Positions 11,693-27,524 of a stretch of DNA of 64,000 nucleotides are shown in pieces. This DNA comes from Dipetalonema caudispina. Its lineage: Eukaryota; Nematoda; Chromadorea; Rhabditida; Onchocercidae. Both the position numbers and the translations under genes were made by a program. The first letter of the stretch is position 1. Each line of letters begins with the position of its first letter. The notes below the pieces were generated by a model. The model worked only from the letters and a program-made list of their open reading frames with translations, was not told where the DNA came from and made no database searches. The stretch spans positions 1 through 64,000 of the forward strand of contig JABVXV010000092.1 of assembly GCA_013365325.1 (NCBI GenBank). Direction: 5' to 3'.

Positions 11693-13317
11693 CTTATCTA
11701 AAAGAATAAATTAAACCGAACATTTTTACATTTACGTGTAAATTCTAATCAATACGTATTTTTACGTAAAATATAGATAATACATATCACAACCGTTCAC
11801 CTAACATTCATACAATTAACAAATAAACACAACTTTCCTTTTTTTCTCCCTTCCTTTATATTCTAACGTATGCGTGGCTTAAATAATGCGACCTGATTAG
11901 CACGACTCCATATGCAATACTTTCATCCCAACATCAATAATATATAATCGATGATTATATTGGCAATTCTTCTTTTATGCTTTGTATTTTCATTGTCAAC
12001 TTTTCCTCTTTTTTTCTTTTACAATACATTCATTAATTATTCTATTCCGAATAATACATGAATTTATTTATGCTTTTTAAAACTGTTTCAGGTGTTAATT
12101 ATACCGGATTTTGCATCCGGAAGAATAATAGGCGAATTTCGATTCGATTTAAACGTGGGAATCCCTTCTTATTTCTAAAGGACTTAAATGATACTGGAAT
12201 TTTCACTTGATATATTCACTACACAATTTTTGTTAGTATTATCAGATTTCAGACAGTATCATTGTTTGCATTTTCCTTCGTGGAAATTCAGAAATATGAA
12301 ATTTCATTTACTGTTTCCCATATGATACAGTGCATCCAACGAGTAATTCTTCATACTTATATATATATATATATATTCATATACATATACATATAAATTC
12401 ATTAGAAAGAGAGAAGAAGTGGCATTTGTTAATCCTTAAAATTAAACAAATGTGAAAATATGGAAGATTTTATCCATAATATACTATACATATAATACAT
12501 AACAAATATTGCAACAAATATGGAATAGTTACATATCAAAAGTTTTCATAATGATAAATATACGAATTGAAGCAAAGCTCATCATACTGGTTATCATACC
12601 ATTGAAAGATTTGACTGATTGTACCTTTTAATAAGCATTATTTTGCTGATTGTTATTATGAATAATCGACGCTTTCAATATTATGAAACATGATGATACT
12701 ATATGGCATAATTAATTGGTCATGATAAAATGAGTCTTATCATTCGTTTGATAACGAGTGATTGATCACTTGTTATCAAACGTAAATTAATATTCCATTT
12801 ATGGCAGCTAAACGGGTGCATTTTGAGAAATGATTTTATAGGCTGACATTTTATTTACGAAAGCATTCAGTGAAAATGATTCATTATAGTGGTAAAACAT
12901 TTCAATTGTTACAGAAGAATCCGAGTCATCATGAAACAATGTAAATTTTGCTAAAAACAATAAGAAATTATTGAAAACTTCAAGTATTTTGTCAGGGAAT
13001 CTACCAACACTTATCAAATTACGAAGTAAAAATGGACGAATTCATAAAGTAAAGAGAAAAAATATAAAGTTTCCGAAACGGAGATACAGGTTTTGAATAT
13101 ATCAAGTTAACGGGACACTAGTTTTTAAAATAAAACCTTAATTATCTCGTAGTCTTAAAATTTTCGAACATTTCTCCTATTCTCCCCCTGAACTCGATGT
13201 TTCTAAAACTTCACTACCAGATTTACTACGTACTTCTTGTCATGGCACACGGAATGAAGTGAAAAAAGTAATCACTAGGCATCTATTTGATTGTAGAACG
13301 GATCTTCAGTTCATTTT
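11693..13317. other. Intergenic between Clc-like gene and manf
   Basis: AT-rich, with a short (TA)n run near 12358-12376. A 69-codon minus-strand frame at 12808-13017 has no recognisable homology and no good splice context. The region should hold the manf promoter and the 3' UTR of the Clc-like gene. Confidence 0.45.
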
Positions 13318-15386
13318 TTATACGGCACTATTAATTAGCGGATATGTTTTCGGTGGCTGTCGTCGATTCCGTTCATGTAAAAATACCATTACTGTACAAA
13401 ACACTGAACAAAGGAATGCTGCTAGGAAAGTGACGCATGAAGAAAGCGCCAAATAAAACGAATAGCCACACCTTTGCTGTAATTTAATAAAATTTTACAT
13501 AAATTTACATAACTGAAGAGGTATATCAAATGGCCAATTTTCCAACCATAAAGTACCGAGCATACTTCTATGAGATACAATAATTTTTTTTTTTTTTTAA
13601 ATAAATTTCATAAACAAACCTCATATGTTCGAGTAATACCTTGGACAAATCGAATTTCAACTTTGTGTGAATTAATAAAGAATACGACTATCCCAACACT
13701 CGACAAGACCGCTGAAATAGGAATACAATGGATGAAAATAAAATGAATTGGAATTTCAGGAAAGCTATGGTGAGATGCTGACACGAACATGAAATCATCA
13801 GGACTGTTCAATCGTTCAGTAACGAATGTCTCGGGAAGGTAATACGACTATCACGCCTAATAAGCGTAACATGAACGTCCTGAAAAAGGCCCACAATATC
13901 AACAATCTTCACACTATTCCATTCAATTAACCTGCATGTTCGGAAAGTTGAAAGTTTAAATTTCAACCAGCAAACACACAATGGTACCTTTTTTTTTGAT
14001 TTGCAGGTAGCTTACAGTATTTTGTTTTTTGACATTAGACAGTAAGATGTCCATATAACACTTCGTAAATAACTTACTTGCAATTAATGATAACGTACAT
14101 GAAACAAGTGCTGCAATACGAAAATATAATGCGCACATCAGAAAACAACACAAACTGAGAGCTGCCAACAGCGCCAAAAGCAACAAACATAGAACGGCTT
14201 TATGCCAATCTGTAATTTGTTGTAAAAAAGTAACAAAAGAATGTCGGAAAATATCTGATCTAAGTTTTAAAACATTATTTATAAACAACTAATCACATAG
14301 ACATATCTGGAAGCAGTCATTAATTTATTTCTTCCTTTTCTCTTTTGAAGAATCTATGAGTTTCTGTATATCTGTCACGATATTTTTTGAGTGAATCATC
14401 CTGGGAATTGAAATCCATCTACTATTTCAGAAGACATTACTTTTCCCTTTCTGTCTAATCCTTTATCTTATCATTTCTGGTTTTCAGGGGCTTTTAGAAT
14501 TTTTTTACTTAAATTTAATGGTCGATCTGATCTAGCAAATGTCAAATCCCTTATGATCATAGGAGACAATGATAAATATTGTTTCAATTTTTACAATTCT
14601 AATTTGTTATAGTAAATTTTGGTTGCTGCAGCTCTGTTGTGATATTTCACAAAGATACTCATGAAGTACTAAATTCTAACGTTTAGTAAAATGTTACATT
14701 TTTTCACCAAGCAACAATACACACTATGATACTTTAACTTATTCAAAAAAATACCACTTTGATCCATCAATTATAACACTTCAAAATTTCTTCGTATTAA
14801 GAAGTACAATATAATGTAGCGATGAATTAATTTTTATATATGCTTATCGAGTAAATCACTGGTTTGGATCTAATTAAAGTTAACTGGAACTAATCAGAAC
14901 AAGTCCAAATTTCTACCACAATCAATTTTAAATGCTTACTGTGAAATTTATGTTGCTCTTCATTATCTTCATCATTTTGCAAATCATTTTTCTGAGCATT
15001 TTCAAATTTGTATGTACAGTGAAGACTCCTTTCAGATGTACCTGTAAATTAAAATTTGAAAATAATTGTCTCACTTTAATTTACAACCATAATAAGAATG
15101 AAATTATGAAAATGAACAAGAATAGTTCCACCGAAGAAATCTTTAGATAAACAAATCAATCAATTTAACAATAGATAGTAGTACAAATACGTCAACCTTG
15201 TACATGCTTCTTTCCAAGGATACAATCCATCCAAAGGCCATGTTGATGTTCGGTGTGAAATTCCGTAATTGTCACTATTTGCCATTGTGGTGTTAACAGA
15301 GCAATTGCAGAAGTTAAGACAGACATTACGGTGAACAAATAGGTTAATATAAGTGCGAAAATGCGGCACAGTACAATAATGTTCAT
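13318..15386 (-). CDS. Clc-like (claudin superfamily) tetraspan membrane protein
   Basis: Four-pass plasma-membrane protein of the nematode Clc-like family (claudin/PMP22 superfamily, to which NSY-4 belongs); members act in epithelial or neuronal membrane organisation and channel regulation. Five exons: 15386-15197, 15041-14940, 14209-14078, 13711-13620, 13476-13318; phases agree, 224 aa. TM1 is about residues 5-30. The first extracellular loop carries the claudin W...GLW...C...C signature (PQWQIV, HGLWMDC, then CTYKFE in exon 2) and an acidic stretch up to HKFHNWHKAVLC. TM2 is about 102-122, TM3 about 130-152 and TM4 about 181-203. The short basic cytoplasmic tail ends INSAV, which fits a class I PDZ ligand (S-x-hydrophobic). 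Exon 2 was located from phase and the conserved CTYKF motif. Family assignment is firm; which paralogue is not known. Confidence 0.87.
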
Positions 15387-16376
15387 AACTTAATCTCTTT
15401 TACATTGATGTACTTCTCATATCTTCCATTTCTTTGCATACATCCTATCATTTATAAGTTCATTATTTCAAGATATGAGTAATTTCTGCACTATCACAAA
15501 TTATCCATTCATTCAGTATTATCCTTGGTGATAATGTAACTAACCCCAGATACAATCATATTATGGAAAAACATTGGAGGAAAAGCGTTTCGTTTAATCC
15601 GATCAATTAGTGGGAAATTGGTAGTTCGAATCGGATTGAATTCATCAACCAACACGTGAAAATTTTCCCAAGCTTGTTTGAAATTCTCGAATCATTTCCA
15701 ATAAGTATGTGAAAATTCCCAGATCACATTCTATGGTAAACACTTCTTTTGCAATTCTCCAATATAAATAGTTCAACAAGCATCTTTGGAAAAATATCCC
15801 AAAAATACAAAGATTTATTCAAGATATAATAATTTCTACCAATACTTCATCTTCCTACTCTTCAACAAAACGACCGGTATATTTGCCGGAACTTTTATCA
15901 TTCAACTATAATGGCAGTAAATATTGTTGTAATAAAAAATCTAACAATGGAAATTAAATATTATCGCAATCTTTAATCAATTCTCCAGCAATAAATTTAC
16001 GCAAATAAACCGATTTCTTCCTTAAGTTTACATTAGCAATTATGGATCCGTATCCACTGCGGGATCATTTAATCAACTTAAATTCATAACACAAATTTCC
16101 CAATTACTTATCTTTAACTTTATTGAAAGTGAAGCTAATGTGCTAGGATTGTCCATGCATATTTTTTGCAAAAATTAAAGTAAAAAGACAACAATTATTT
16201 TTTAACTGAGAAAATTCAAAAGAAAAAAGAAAAAGGAGAAATGATTAAATTCAGCCCTAATAAATTTTATCACATAATTGAAATGAACAATTGAACATTT
16301 CGCGTTATAATTACTCATTTGTTGAAAAAAAAAACTTAATTTGTCATAGTGAAGAACAAAATACTAAAACAAAGAG

Positions 16377-16410
<34 letters not shown>

Positions 16411-16432
16411 AAAACAAAAAAAAAAAAAAAAA
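16377..16432. repeat. Poly-A tract with two C interruptions
   Basis: About 55 bases, almost all A, interrupted near position 16410 by CAAAAC. Low-complexity sequence. Confidence 0.85.
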
Positions 16433-16855
16433 CAATGATTCCTCCGTGGACAATGGTGACGAAATGATTAAGGAACAGAAGATTGAGCAAAAAGATGAAA
16501 GGGAATTAAATTAAGCTTCTCCTGATGAAAATTGTGGTAAAAGATAATGAGAGATAAGAGATTCGGGGAAGCTTTAAACAGCTGATTGCTAAACGATGTA
16601 CTTTAAACGGCAAGCTGTCCAGTTGCTTCTGTAATATAATAACAAAGCAAAGCAATGCAAAAGTCTTAAAGCATGCTCATAATGCTTCATCCTGATCCTC
16701 TCCTGAACTCGACTAATATATACACATCCTCTATGTAAACTCCCTTCTTCTCATCCCATTCTATCAATTGTTATTTCAACAAAATAAGCAAACGCGTAGC
16801 GATATAAGCTCTCTTACTTGTTTTAAATTGCAAAACACATATATACATATATATA

Positions 16856-16925
16856 TACATACATACATACATACATACATACATACATACATACATACAC
16901 ATACACACATACACACATACACGCA
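16856..16925. repeat. (TACA)n tetranucleotide array
   Basis: Roughly ten tandem ACAT/TACA units followed by degenerate ACACAT copies. Open in several frames on both strands only because of its periodicity. Confidence 0.9.
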
Positions 16926-18221
16926 TATGACGTTCACGCACGAGCCTATACAATCTTCTGCTTCACTAAGATTCACACTTTCCATTTTAATATAATTTAT
17001 TGCTAATGAAAAACTAAACATCCAAATGCTTACCTGTTATACATCTTCGAAGCATTTCTCACCACATCCTCTGGAAAATTGAAGAACGCGTAATGTATGA
17101 AATTTTATGAAAGTAATCCAATTCATACTTGCTATCTTATTATGCAATTACAGAGTGGAATAGGTCAATTTTGAGATTGTCAAAAGTTAGCTTTAAGAAA
17201 TCACTTCCGATACCTTCACTGACCTATTTGATATTTCGAAAAATATGACCAACACTATGAATTATTATTAACAAGAAATAAAAAAATACGCGTGAAGCTT
17301 AACCTTACCCGACAATATTATAAAATCTATAGAATTATCATGATAAAATAAATATAGTGTAGTACTCATCAGTCCAGCTCGTCAACGAACTTATCAAGAG
17401 TTAACAATGACTAACAGAGATTCATCTTGCTCGAGCTATTGACAACGATAACAATGATTTCCATTTAGTCCTAAATTTAATCATTAAGGTTAGTTGCAAG
17501 GAAATTTGCAAAGTTCAAGATAAATTCAACAACTTCGAAGCATTTCTTCTTGGGAGACTTTATTATACAATTCTACGCTTAAAAAATATGACAGCACTAA
17601 CAATTTAGTCACAACAATTTCATATTTTCAAATTAACAAAATAAAAAAAAAAAGATTTGACAAAATTAAGACTATACATATGATAAATATTATCGTGCCT
17701 TTAAAACTAGGTTGTTAGCGAGACATACTACAACGGCGAGATAAACAAATTATAACGGCTAGATGATATGATAAATCTAGTTCGATCAAATATGAATTAA
17801 TTCAGTTTAAATGAAACAGAAATAAAGAGAAAACCTACAAAAATAAAGACAGGTTGAATAAAAGTTTCGGAGCTTCCCGATCTTCTCGATACATTTATAA
17901 AAATCATTATTACTGTTAGAAAAAGCTTTAGAAATTATGAAAAAGTTTCCAAACGATTAGAACTATTAATAAAATAGAAACTGAAATACGTTAGACAAGA
18001 AACTACACAAAATCATTTGATTAAGATGAATGGAAATAGCAGAAACAATTCATATTTACAAATCTACTTTTTAGAATGATTAGGACTGTCCGTCATTTAC
18101 TGTTGCCATCTTTCATGGTGCCACAACTGTATGCCGGACATAACCGAAACAACAATAACATGGCAAGCTAACACTTAAGAGTACATATACCATTTACGTT
18201 GAAAAGCATTACCGGTACCCA

Positions 18222-18227
18222 TTTATT
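18222..18227 (-). promoter_or_regulatory. Candidate polyadenylation signal of the p38 gene
   Basis: AATAAA on the minus strand about 250 bases after the stop at 18479. Confidence 0.4.
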
Positions 18228-18478
18228 GTAAAAAAAAAAGAAAAGAAAAAAACCAAAAGACAAACAAACAAACAATTCTATTTACATCAATTTGTTCAAA
18301 ATAATAAAGGTATCATGATAAGCTGATTGAAAAGTTTACGAGAATCGCATACGATAGGTATAATATGCTAAAGATTTACGTCACCGGGCTGTTATTCTGA
18401 GACTAAACAAAAATAAAAATAAAAGTACAGGAAGCTCCTTGTGTTACAAGTTTACGAAGCAATGCGTAAAATCAGATC

Positions 18479-21349
<2,871 letters not shown>

Positions 21350-22457
21350 TTATTATCTCATTTATGAAATTTTATTTCCCTAAAACGAAATGCAAAATTC
21401 CGAGATTTCGGGACATATTCAGGATAACAGAAACGGAACTACTCAAGTGAATCGACAAACCGAAACCTTGATTTGTCCTCATCTTCAGAAGATTCTAATT
21501 GAAATGTATTAGAAATCAACGAAACAAATGGGAAGAAAGAGGGAGATAAGATATTCCGAAGTGATGCTCAATAGTTTCAGGAACAAATGGCCAGAATTCG
21601 ATACTTCCGGAATACTATTTTCTTATCATTTCCTTTTCTTATTATCGCTGTTATTCATTTGTTATTTGAAATTAAAAAACCCTGAATGTTTCGAGCATCC
21701 CGAGATATCCTCAACGATTTCTCCCGATATTTGGAAGAAGGGACATGAAAGAAGTATAAAATATATTGACTCTATCACTATACATTCTTTAAATATTTCT
21801 CTTCTCTCTGCTCTCCTCAACATACCCACACTATTTTCTACCTCTCTTCACAAAATTATGAAAATTGTCTCAATGCGAAGTCGATAATGGATGGCGAGTA
21901 GTTTCGTCGGCAGGTGGAGCGTTCGGTTGTTTTCCGGATTTGGTGGTAGTTTCGGGATATTTTTTCTCCGTTACAGCTGGGGATTAGTGTATTAAGTGCT
22001 TGACCGATATAATCACTAAAGAACTTTTCATATTCTGTCCATGATACTTAAATAAATTATTGATATGAATGCAACATCCTGTTATAAATGTAGTGGACGA
22101 TGTGTTGTGATTGTGGAGGAAATGTGGAATAACATTTTTGAAGGGTGCAATAAATAAGCTTACAATAATATTCTTCTTATAAGAATTATAAGATAGTCTG
22201 AATCATAGTTGTAGAGAGGGAAGAATTCTAATGGTCAAATATATTGGTTGAATTGTTGATAGTGAGCTAGTCAGACTTTATTAGGCTAGTACTTCGTCAT
22301 GAATCAAACTCTGTTTTGCAAATTTAGAACTGTTGCCTTCAGAGATGTCGAATTCATCCAAAAATTTCAATTCGACACGCCGATGTTCAAAAAGTCCTGG
22401 TCGAATGCTTCAAAAAGTTGGTTTCTCTTTTTTTTTTTCTAGTCGTGATACCGAGAT
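21350..22457. promoter_or_regulatory. Divergent promoter region of p38 and lem-2
   Basis: About 1.1 kb between the minus-strand p38 start and the plus-strand lem-2 start. It ends in a strong acceptor, a run of T followed by CTAG at 22442, 15 bases before the lem-2 ATG, likely a trans-splice site. An open frame at 21528-21887 has no recognisable homology and is probably chance. No TATA or other element is assigned. Confidence 0.5.
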
Positions 22458-25400
22458 ATGCTGATTTATGATAATAGATTGTATTCTTCGGAGTCACTTT
22501 CACAATGTTTTCAGCCTGTGCGTACTCTATCAGATGAAGAATTGCGAGTTAGTTTAACCTCACTTGGCGCAAACGTAGGACCAATAACCGCTACCACTCG
22601 TACCATCTATGAAAAACAGCTTGAGAAAAGACTCCGAAACAACAGGTCTTCAAGAACCCTCAGTCACTCATCGGATGATCTCACAAATGTTTGTGTTAAT
22701 GTGATATCTAGATAATTTTATTAACCTTATGTTTGTCCTAAGTACTGTACTTCTGTGTTTCAGGTTTACGGTGAACGAAAACTTCCGACACCGCCTCGTC
22801 CGACCATGGTTCCTCGCTTTCGGCCTTCTTATTCCGCTTCTTCATCTTCTTGCACAACAAGATCTATGGGCGACCACAACGATATTTTGGAAGGAACTTA
22901 TTTAGCCTCAAATTGTATGCTTTACTAATCTGCTACATTAACTTTTATTTGTCTTCCGATGAATATATTAAACCTAATGATCTAGTGGTTTGCCCGCATA
23001 TAGTTTGTCTTTACATTTTGCAACTTATTAATGACGCGGGGACTACACTAATTTCTCGTCATTTCGGTATAAAATCCGCAAAGTGCTATCTTCTTTTAGA
23101 TCGAAGGGCACGACGCCGGTTGGATTTCAAGGATAGTCAGGAAGAGTTAAATATTTCGAAAAGAAGAACGGTTGACGATTGCGATGGTGACAGTGATGAT
23201 GATCATATGGAAAGTTCACGCATAGTGACTCCGAGTCCACCCGTAATGGCAGACACACAGAAGCCATTCTCAATACTGTCGGCGTTGAACAAGTATCTTA
23301 GAATGTGGGCATCGTTCGTTCTTCCACGCAAGTCTTTTCCAAAGGTTTGTTTCATATTTTAACCTTGAATAATCTGCTTGAATAAGTCTGTATATGGATA
23401 GAACTTCTTGTCGCAGTTCTTTATTCATTTGTTATTCAAAGCTTTTGTTTTACGAGCACCGAATCACTTCGGTTGTCATATTGGAGGTTGTTCTGCTTAC
23501 TGCAGCATAATTATGAAAACCTTCCAGTCTCTCTTTGGTCACCATAGCTACCTTCTGTTACCTGCAGCAGCAAAATGTGATATGTATAATAGATCGAAAA
23601 TCTTTTCTGACCTGAACAAGGACGGAAAAGCTATTTCGAGCGCTTCAGATTTGTTGAACTTATAAAGTTTCAGTCGGCCAAATCTTCCCATTCATTTCAT
23701 GAAAGATATCCATATTCCTTTCGAGAAGCTGCCCCAACACGTAGCGCCATATTGGGCTTTGACACATCACGAGTATTATTATTCTCCCTTGTGTCTTTGT
23801 TTGGTTTCTTGCTTATTGCTTATCTGGCGACTGCAAATTCGAGTGCTTTCATTCACAGCGGTCGTATCGCTTACAGTGAGTGTTTTTTGTTTTCATAGTT
23901 TTTCATCAGTTTCGTGGTGCGCATCACCGTATCCTTTGCCAAATATCATAGCTAACGTTTGAATCTCTGAATAATGACATAAATTACACAAGGGATATAT
24001 TGCAAACCGGATTTTTCATTAATTTATATAAGATCTTACTACTGCAGTTTACCTGTTTCTACGAAAAAATGGTACAAATCTAGTAAGATAAAAATAATAA
24101 CTGCTAAGCACAAAATTTTCAAAAATAACAATTATATTAATTGTTATAGTTGCTGCGAAGGACACTGTGTTTTTCTTGTATACATATGCGATTCTCCCGC
24201 TACTTACACTTGTTGTAGGTATGTTTTTGCTTTTGTTGTCTGTTCTGCGTGGTTTTTCTCTGCCAAGTGCCACAGTCCCAAGAACTAACACATGGGTCGT
24301 ATAATAAGCAGATTGGCATTCTTAATTATTGCGTAGGTCATCTGAATCGACGTTACGAGGACGGGATTTCCCAGCATTGAGCGGAGTTCATCGCTAATAA
24401 GTACCAAGATTCCAAGACATGGAGCACATGGACCTTTTCTGCTCTGAGCTGTGGAATCACTGACCGCCTTTTAATCTGTTCGCTAGTTATGCCTGATATA
24501 GTTACCGAATAATGCCAGAAAACGTATTTGTCTGGTTTTCTGAATGTTTATTTATAATTTAATTTGAAATAATAAAGATGTTGTAATCTGAGGTCTTATT
24601 GCAGTATGTGGAATGGTAATTGGTATTTACATGTTACGACTCTATCAAACAAAGAAGAAAGCCGAAGATAAACGACTCATCTTTGACCTCGTTGAAAAAA
24701 TTACTGGTGGGTTCGTATGGTAGTTAATGTGCTAGGTTATCATTTTCATTTGCGTAAGAGTGTAGTAATGCATCATCATCAATTCTGTTTATATATTTTA
24801 CAGATATTATTCGCGATGCGAACGAACATCAGATTTACGTTGCTGAGCCTCATGTGCGAGATATGCTTCTGCCCCCATCTAAGAGGTTTCTGTTATACGT
24901 AAAGCATTTTTTAAATCAAATTTAAAGTGAAATTTGCATCTGCATTATTTTATTATGATGGTTATGAAATTCATTTGTTTTGTTAGGATGCGTAATAGTC
25001 CGGAGTGGCGCCGATGGCAGGAAGCGGTTAAATTTATCAATTTGAATGAATCACGAGTGAGTACAGAAACTCGAATTATCAATGGTGTAGAGTGCTCTGT
25101 ATGGCGATGGATCCCTGCAAAAAAGAATGGTTGGCAGGGTAGTGGTACGTGCACTTTTAAGTCTATATCAACTTATCTGGAGTAATTTGTTTCATTTACA
25201 GTATTATGAATTGATACAGAGAAGAGAAATGCAGTTCAAACTACTACATTTCGTTTTGCAGCAGTTTTGTACTGCGTTTCTCTTTCCTGTCCCAATAGCA
25301 GAATCATTAAAGCTTGCATACTCATGATTTAAGGACAAAAAAAAACATTTCAAAGATCGGACAGTTAATGACGTTATTGGTCCTCCAGAACAAAGATATT

Positions 25401-27524
25401 ACGAATTGCATAGTTTATTTAAAAACAAGATTGCAAAAAGAGATAATGTGTTGGGATATATAGTCCAAAAACATTTGCGTTGCATAATCATTAGGAGAAG
25501 TACTACAATTTTAGACTATTTCAGTGTACATTAGAAATTTTCGAAATAATGCATATCTTATAATAATCATATTCGTTTACAGCGTTTGATGGAAGTATGC
25601 GACGCAATATGTTAGACCAAGCTCCATCGCATTGTCTGAAGCTGCGCGGAATGTTTTCTTCAGCGAAGTATGTTGCTTTGACTGTTAAAATTTTAAAACA
25701 GGGATGCTAGGGATGTACCGACCGTTTACCCTTCATTCTCCACTAGATAGATTTCGATTTTAGAGGAATTAGACAAGAATGTAGCTCACATAAAAAGAGG
25801 TCGGGATTAGTGGTGTATTTCTGTTTGGATGAGTTATTGGAAGAGATTAGTGTACTTTTTTTATGTCCCATTCAATTCTTGAAATAGTTCTTGTATGTCA
25901 CTGTTGAATTATCTTTGAAAAAACTATTTCTTGAAAGAAATTGCAGTGGAAATATTTCAGAGATTATGAGGCGAAATATATGGATCTGAAGGATGCTTTA
26001 CTGCAGAAAATAGCCCCAATTGAGCCATTACATGTTTATATGGAAAAGGATTCTAAGGAAGGCGTGATGTTTGCTCGTTTCGCGTCATTAAGTGATTGCA
26101 GCTGTGCTTTTAAATCATTACACGGAACTTGGTTCAACGGTACGAACTGTCTTTTTTCAATTTTTTAACTGAATTTGAAAATGGCATAATATAGAGCATC
26201 AGTTTTTCTGCAGCATGTTTTGTTTTCGATTACTGGGAACTTCGAATTAACTGGAATCAGCAGTTTCGATTTCCTGTACAGTACTTTTCTGAGCTCTCTT
26301 GAAATGTTCTGGTTTCTGAAACAAAACGTTCTTTCAAAGCATTTCAAAGATTTCATTTTCCAGACCTTCTTTCTGCTATTTATTATATAATAAGGAATGA
26401 TTTAAAGCAGAATTCCACTTGGCATTTCAGTAAATCGTTTTATATGCTTCAGATTACTTTTCAATATTCCTCAGTACTGCTACGCTTTTCAGCAAAAGTA
26501 ACTCCTTTAGGAAGAACTTGAGATGACACGACTGAAGGTTTTCAAGATATTCGTTTAACTACACAATCTTTCAAAAACTATTCAATATTGCTGATTAGTT
26601 TTGAAAAGCTGTAGCGCAGATTGAATTTTCACTTCACTGAAATGGCTTATTGGAGGGAAGAACGGGGAACATTATGCTAAAAATACCACTAAAGATGTGT
26701 TTGCTGTTTCGCGGGTTTTTAACTGTGGGAAATGGTTATGAGTACATATTGTATTAATTTGTTAGTGGAAACATAGCCCACAAGAAAGTGTTCAGGGTTT
26801 TAATTCTCAAAATAAAGTTCAAAAAAGTATATACATTCATTTTGCTTATTTAAATTAAAATATTTGGCAGCATATGATGGCTTTTAATTTTACAATTTTG
26901 GAGAAGATTTAGTGTTAAAAATAATCACTTTTAAAGGGCACCAACGAATAAGGTTCATAAGGATGAAAAGTGAAGGAATACGTTTATCATGTTTCCAGGC
27001 CCTGGAAGGAAACTGTAGTTATAGGAGAAAGGAAAAGTAGAGGGAATGGTCCTGGAATTAGCCAAATTTACAAGGTTCATTCCCCCAATTAATTAAGCTG
27101 AATAACTTTTGTACTGTTTGTATTTTTTTGTAATGACGTTGAAAAATTTCATAACATCTAAGACTTATGTCATTTTAAATAAAAACTAGGAGTGAGCTTA
27201 TGCACTCATTGTCGGCCGTATGTTGCTTTTTCTCCGTCACTAAATGGAAATTCTAATGAATCAGATTTTAGAATTCATACATGACTTTGCAAAGTTTCCA
27301 GGGATATCTGATTGTCGTTCTGTTCCAGTGAAGGAGTCTTTGCGGGAACTGTATCTGTGATTTTCGAGGGTGGAATTTTGAATTAAAACGACCCAAAAAA
27401 TAAGTGAAATTTTGCATATTTTTTAGCAGGCTTTTAAAATTTCGTTTCAGGTCAGCTGGTGTGGGCGAAGTTTCTCCGTGATGAACGCTACGAGCAGCGA
27501 TTTCCCAATGCACTACGCCAATGA
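22458..27524 (+). CDS. lem-2: LEM-2/MAN1 inner nuclear membrane protein
   Basis: LEM-domain protein that sits in the inner nuclear membrane, binds BAF and tethers chromatin. Eleven exons: 22458-22688, 22764-22914, 23100-23344, 23674-23875, 24150-24218, 24605-24706, 24804-24885, 24987-25138, 25583-25667, 25961-26139, 27451-27524; phases agree, 523 aa. The LEM domain covers about 22-62 (LSDEELRVSLTSLGANVGPI). A Ser/Arg-rich and acidic nucleoplasmic linker follows, then TM1 at about 243-262 and TM2 at about 283-308. The MAN1/Src1 C-terminal domain contains EPHVRDMLLPPSKR, EAVKFINLNESRVSTETR and VWRWIP. A last RRM-like part has EPLHVYMEKDSKEGVMF and SLHGTWFNG, ending ERYEQRFPNALRQ. The luminal loop is only about 20 residues. 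The ATG at 22458 was chosen because it follows a strong acceptor and reads straight into the LEM domain; an ATG at 22345 is a weaker alternative. Confidence 0.92.

Larger units (their letters stand above)
15387..18221. other. Intergenic between p38 and Clc-like genes
   Basis: Very AT-rich. It contains an interrupted poly-A tract (about 16377-16432) and the TACA tetranucleotide array listed separately. Open frames inside the tetranucleotide array are repeat artefacts. No exon, tRNA or other RNA gene could be supported. Confidence 0.5.

Noticed and set aside
13259..13456. Plus-strand ORF with a hydrophobic segment
   Set aside because: It is antisense to the last exon of the Clc-like gene, whose minus-strand frame encodes TM4 and fits by phase.
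15601..15660. GTTCGAATC string suggestive of a tRNA T-loop
   Set aside because: No matching acceptor stem, D arm or anticodon arm could be drawn around it.
16768..17021. ORFs on both strands over the TACA array
   Set aside because: The frames stay open only because a tetranucleotide repeat avoids stops; the products are simple Tyr/Ile/His or Val/Cys/Met repeats.
21528..21887. 119-codon plus-strand ORF upstream of lem-2
   Set aside because: No recognisable domain, low-complexity hydrophobic runs, and no splice support linking it to lem-2.
22345..22420. ATG at 22345 (MSNSSKNFN...) as the lem-2 start exon
   Set aside because: It can only splice in phase to 22515 through a weak AAA|GTTGGT donor; the ATG at 22458 follows a strong acceptor and needs no extra intron. 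Kept as an alternative only.
22915..23099. Open frame running from 22850 to 23362 across the second lem-2 intron
   Set aside because: The 185-base gap has a good donor and acceptor and is not in frame with the upstream exon; splicing gives the expected continuous protein.
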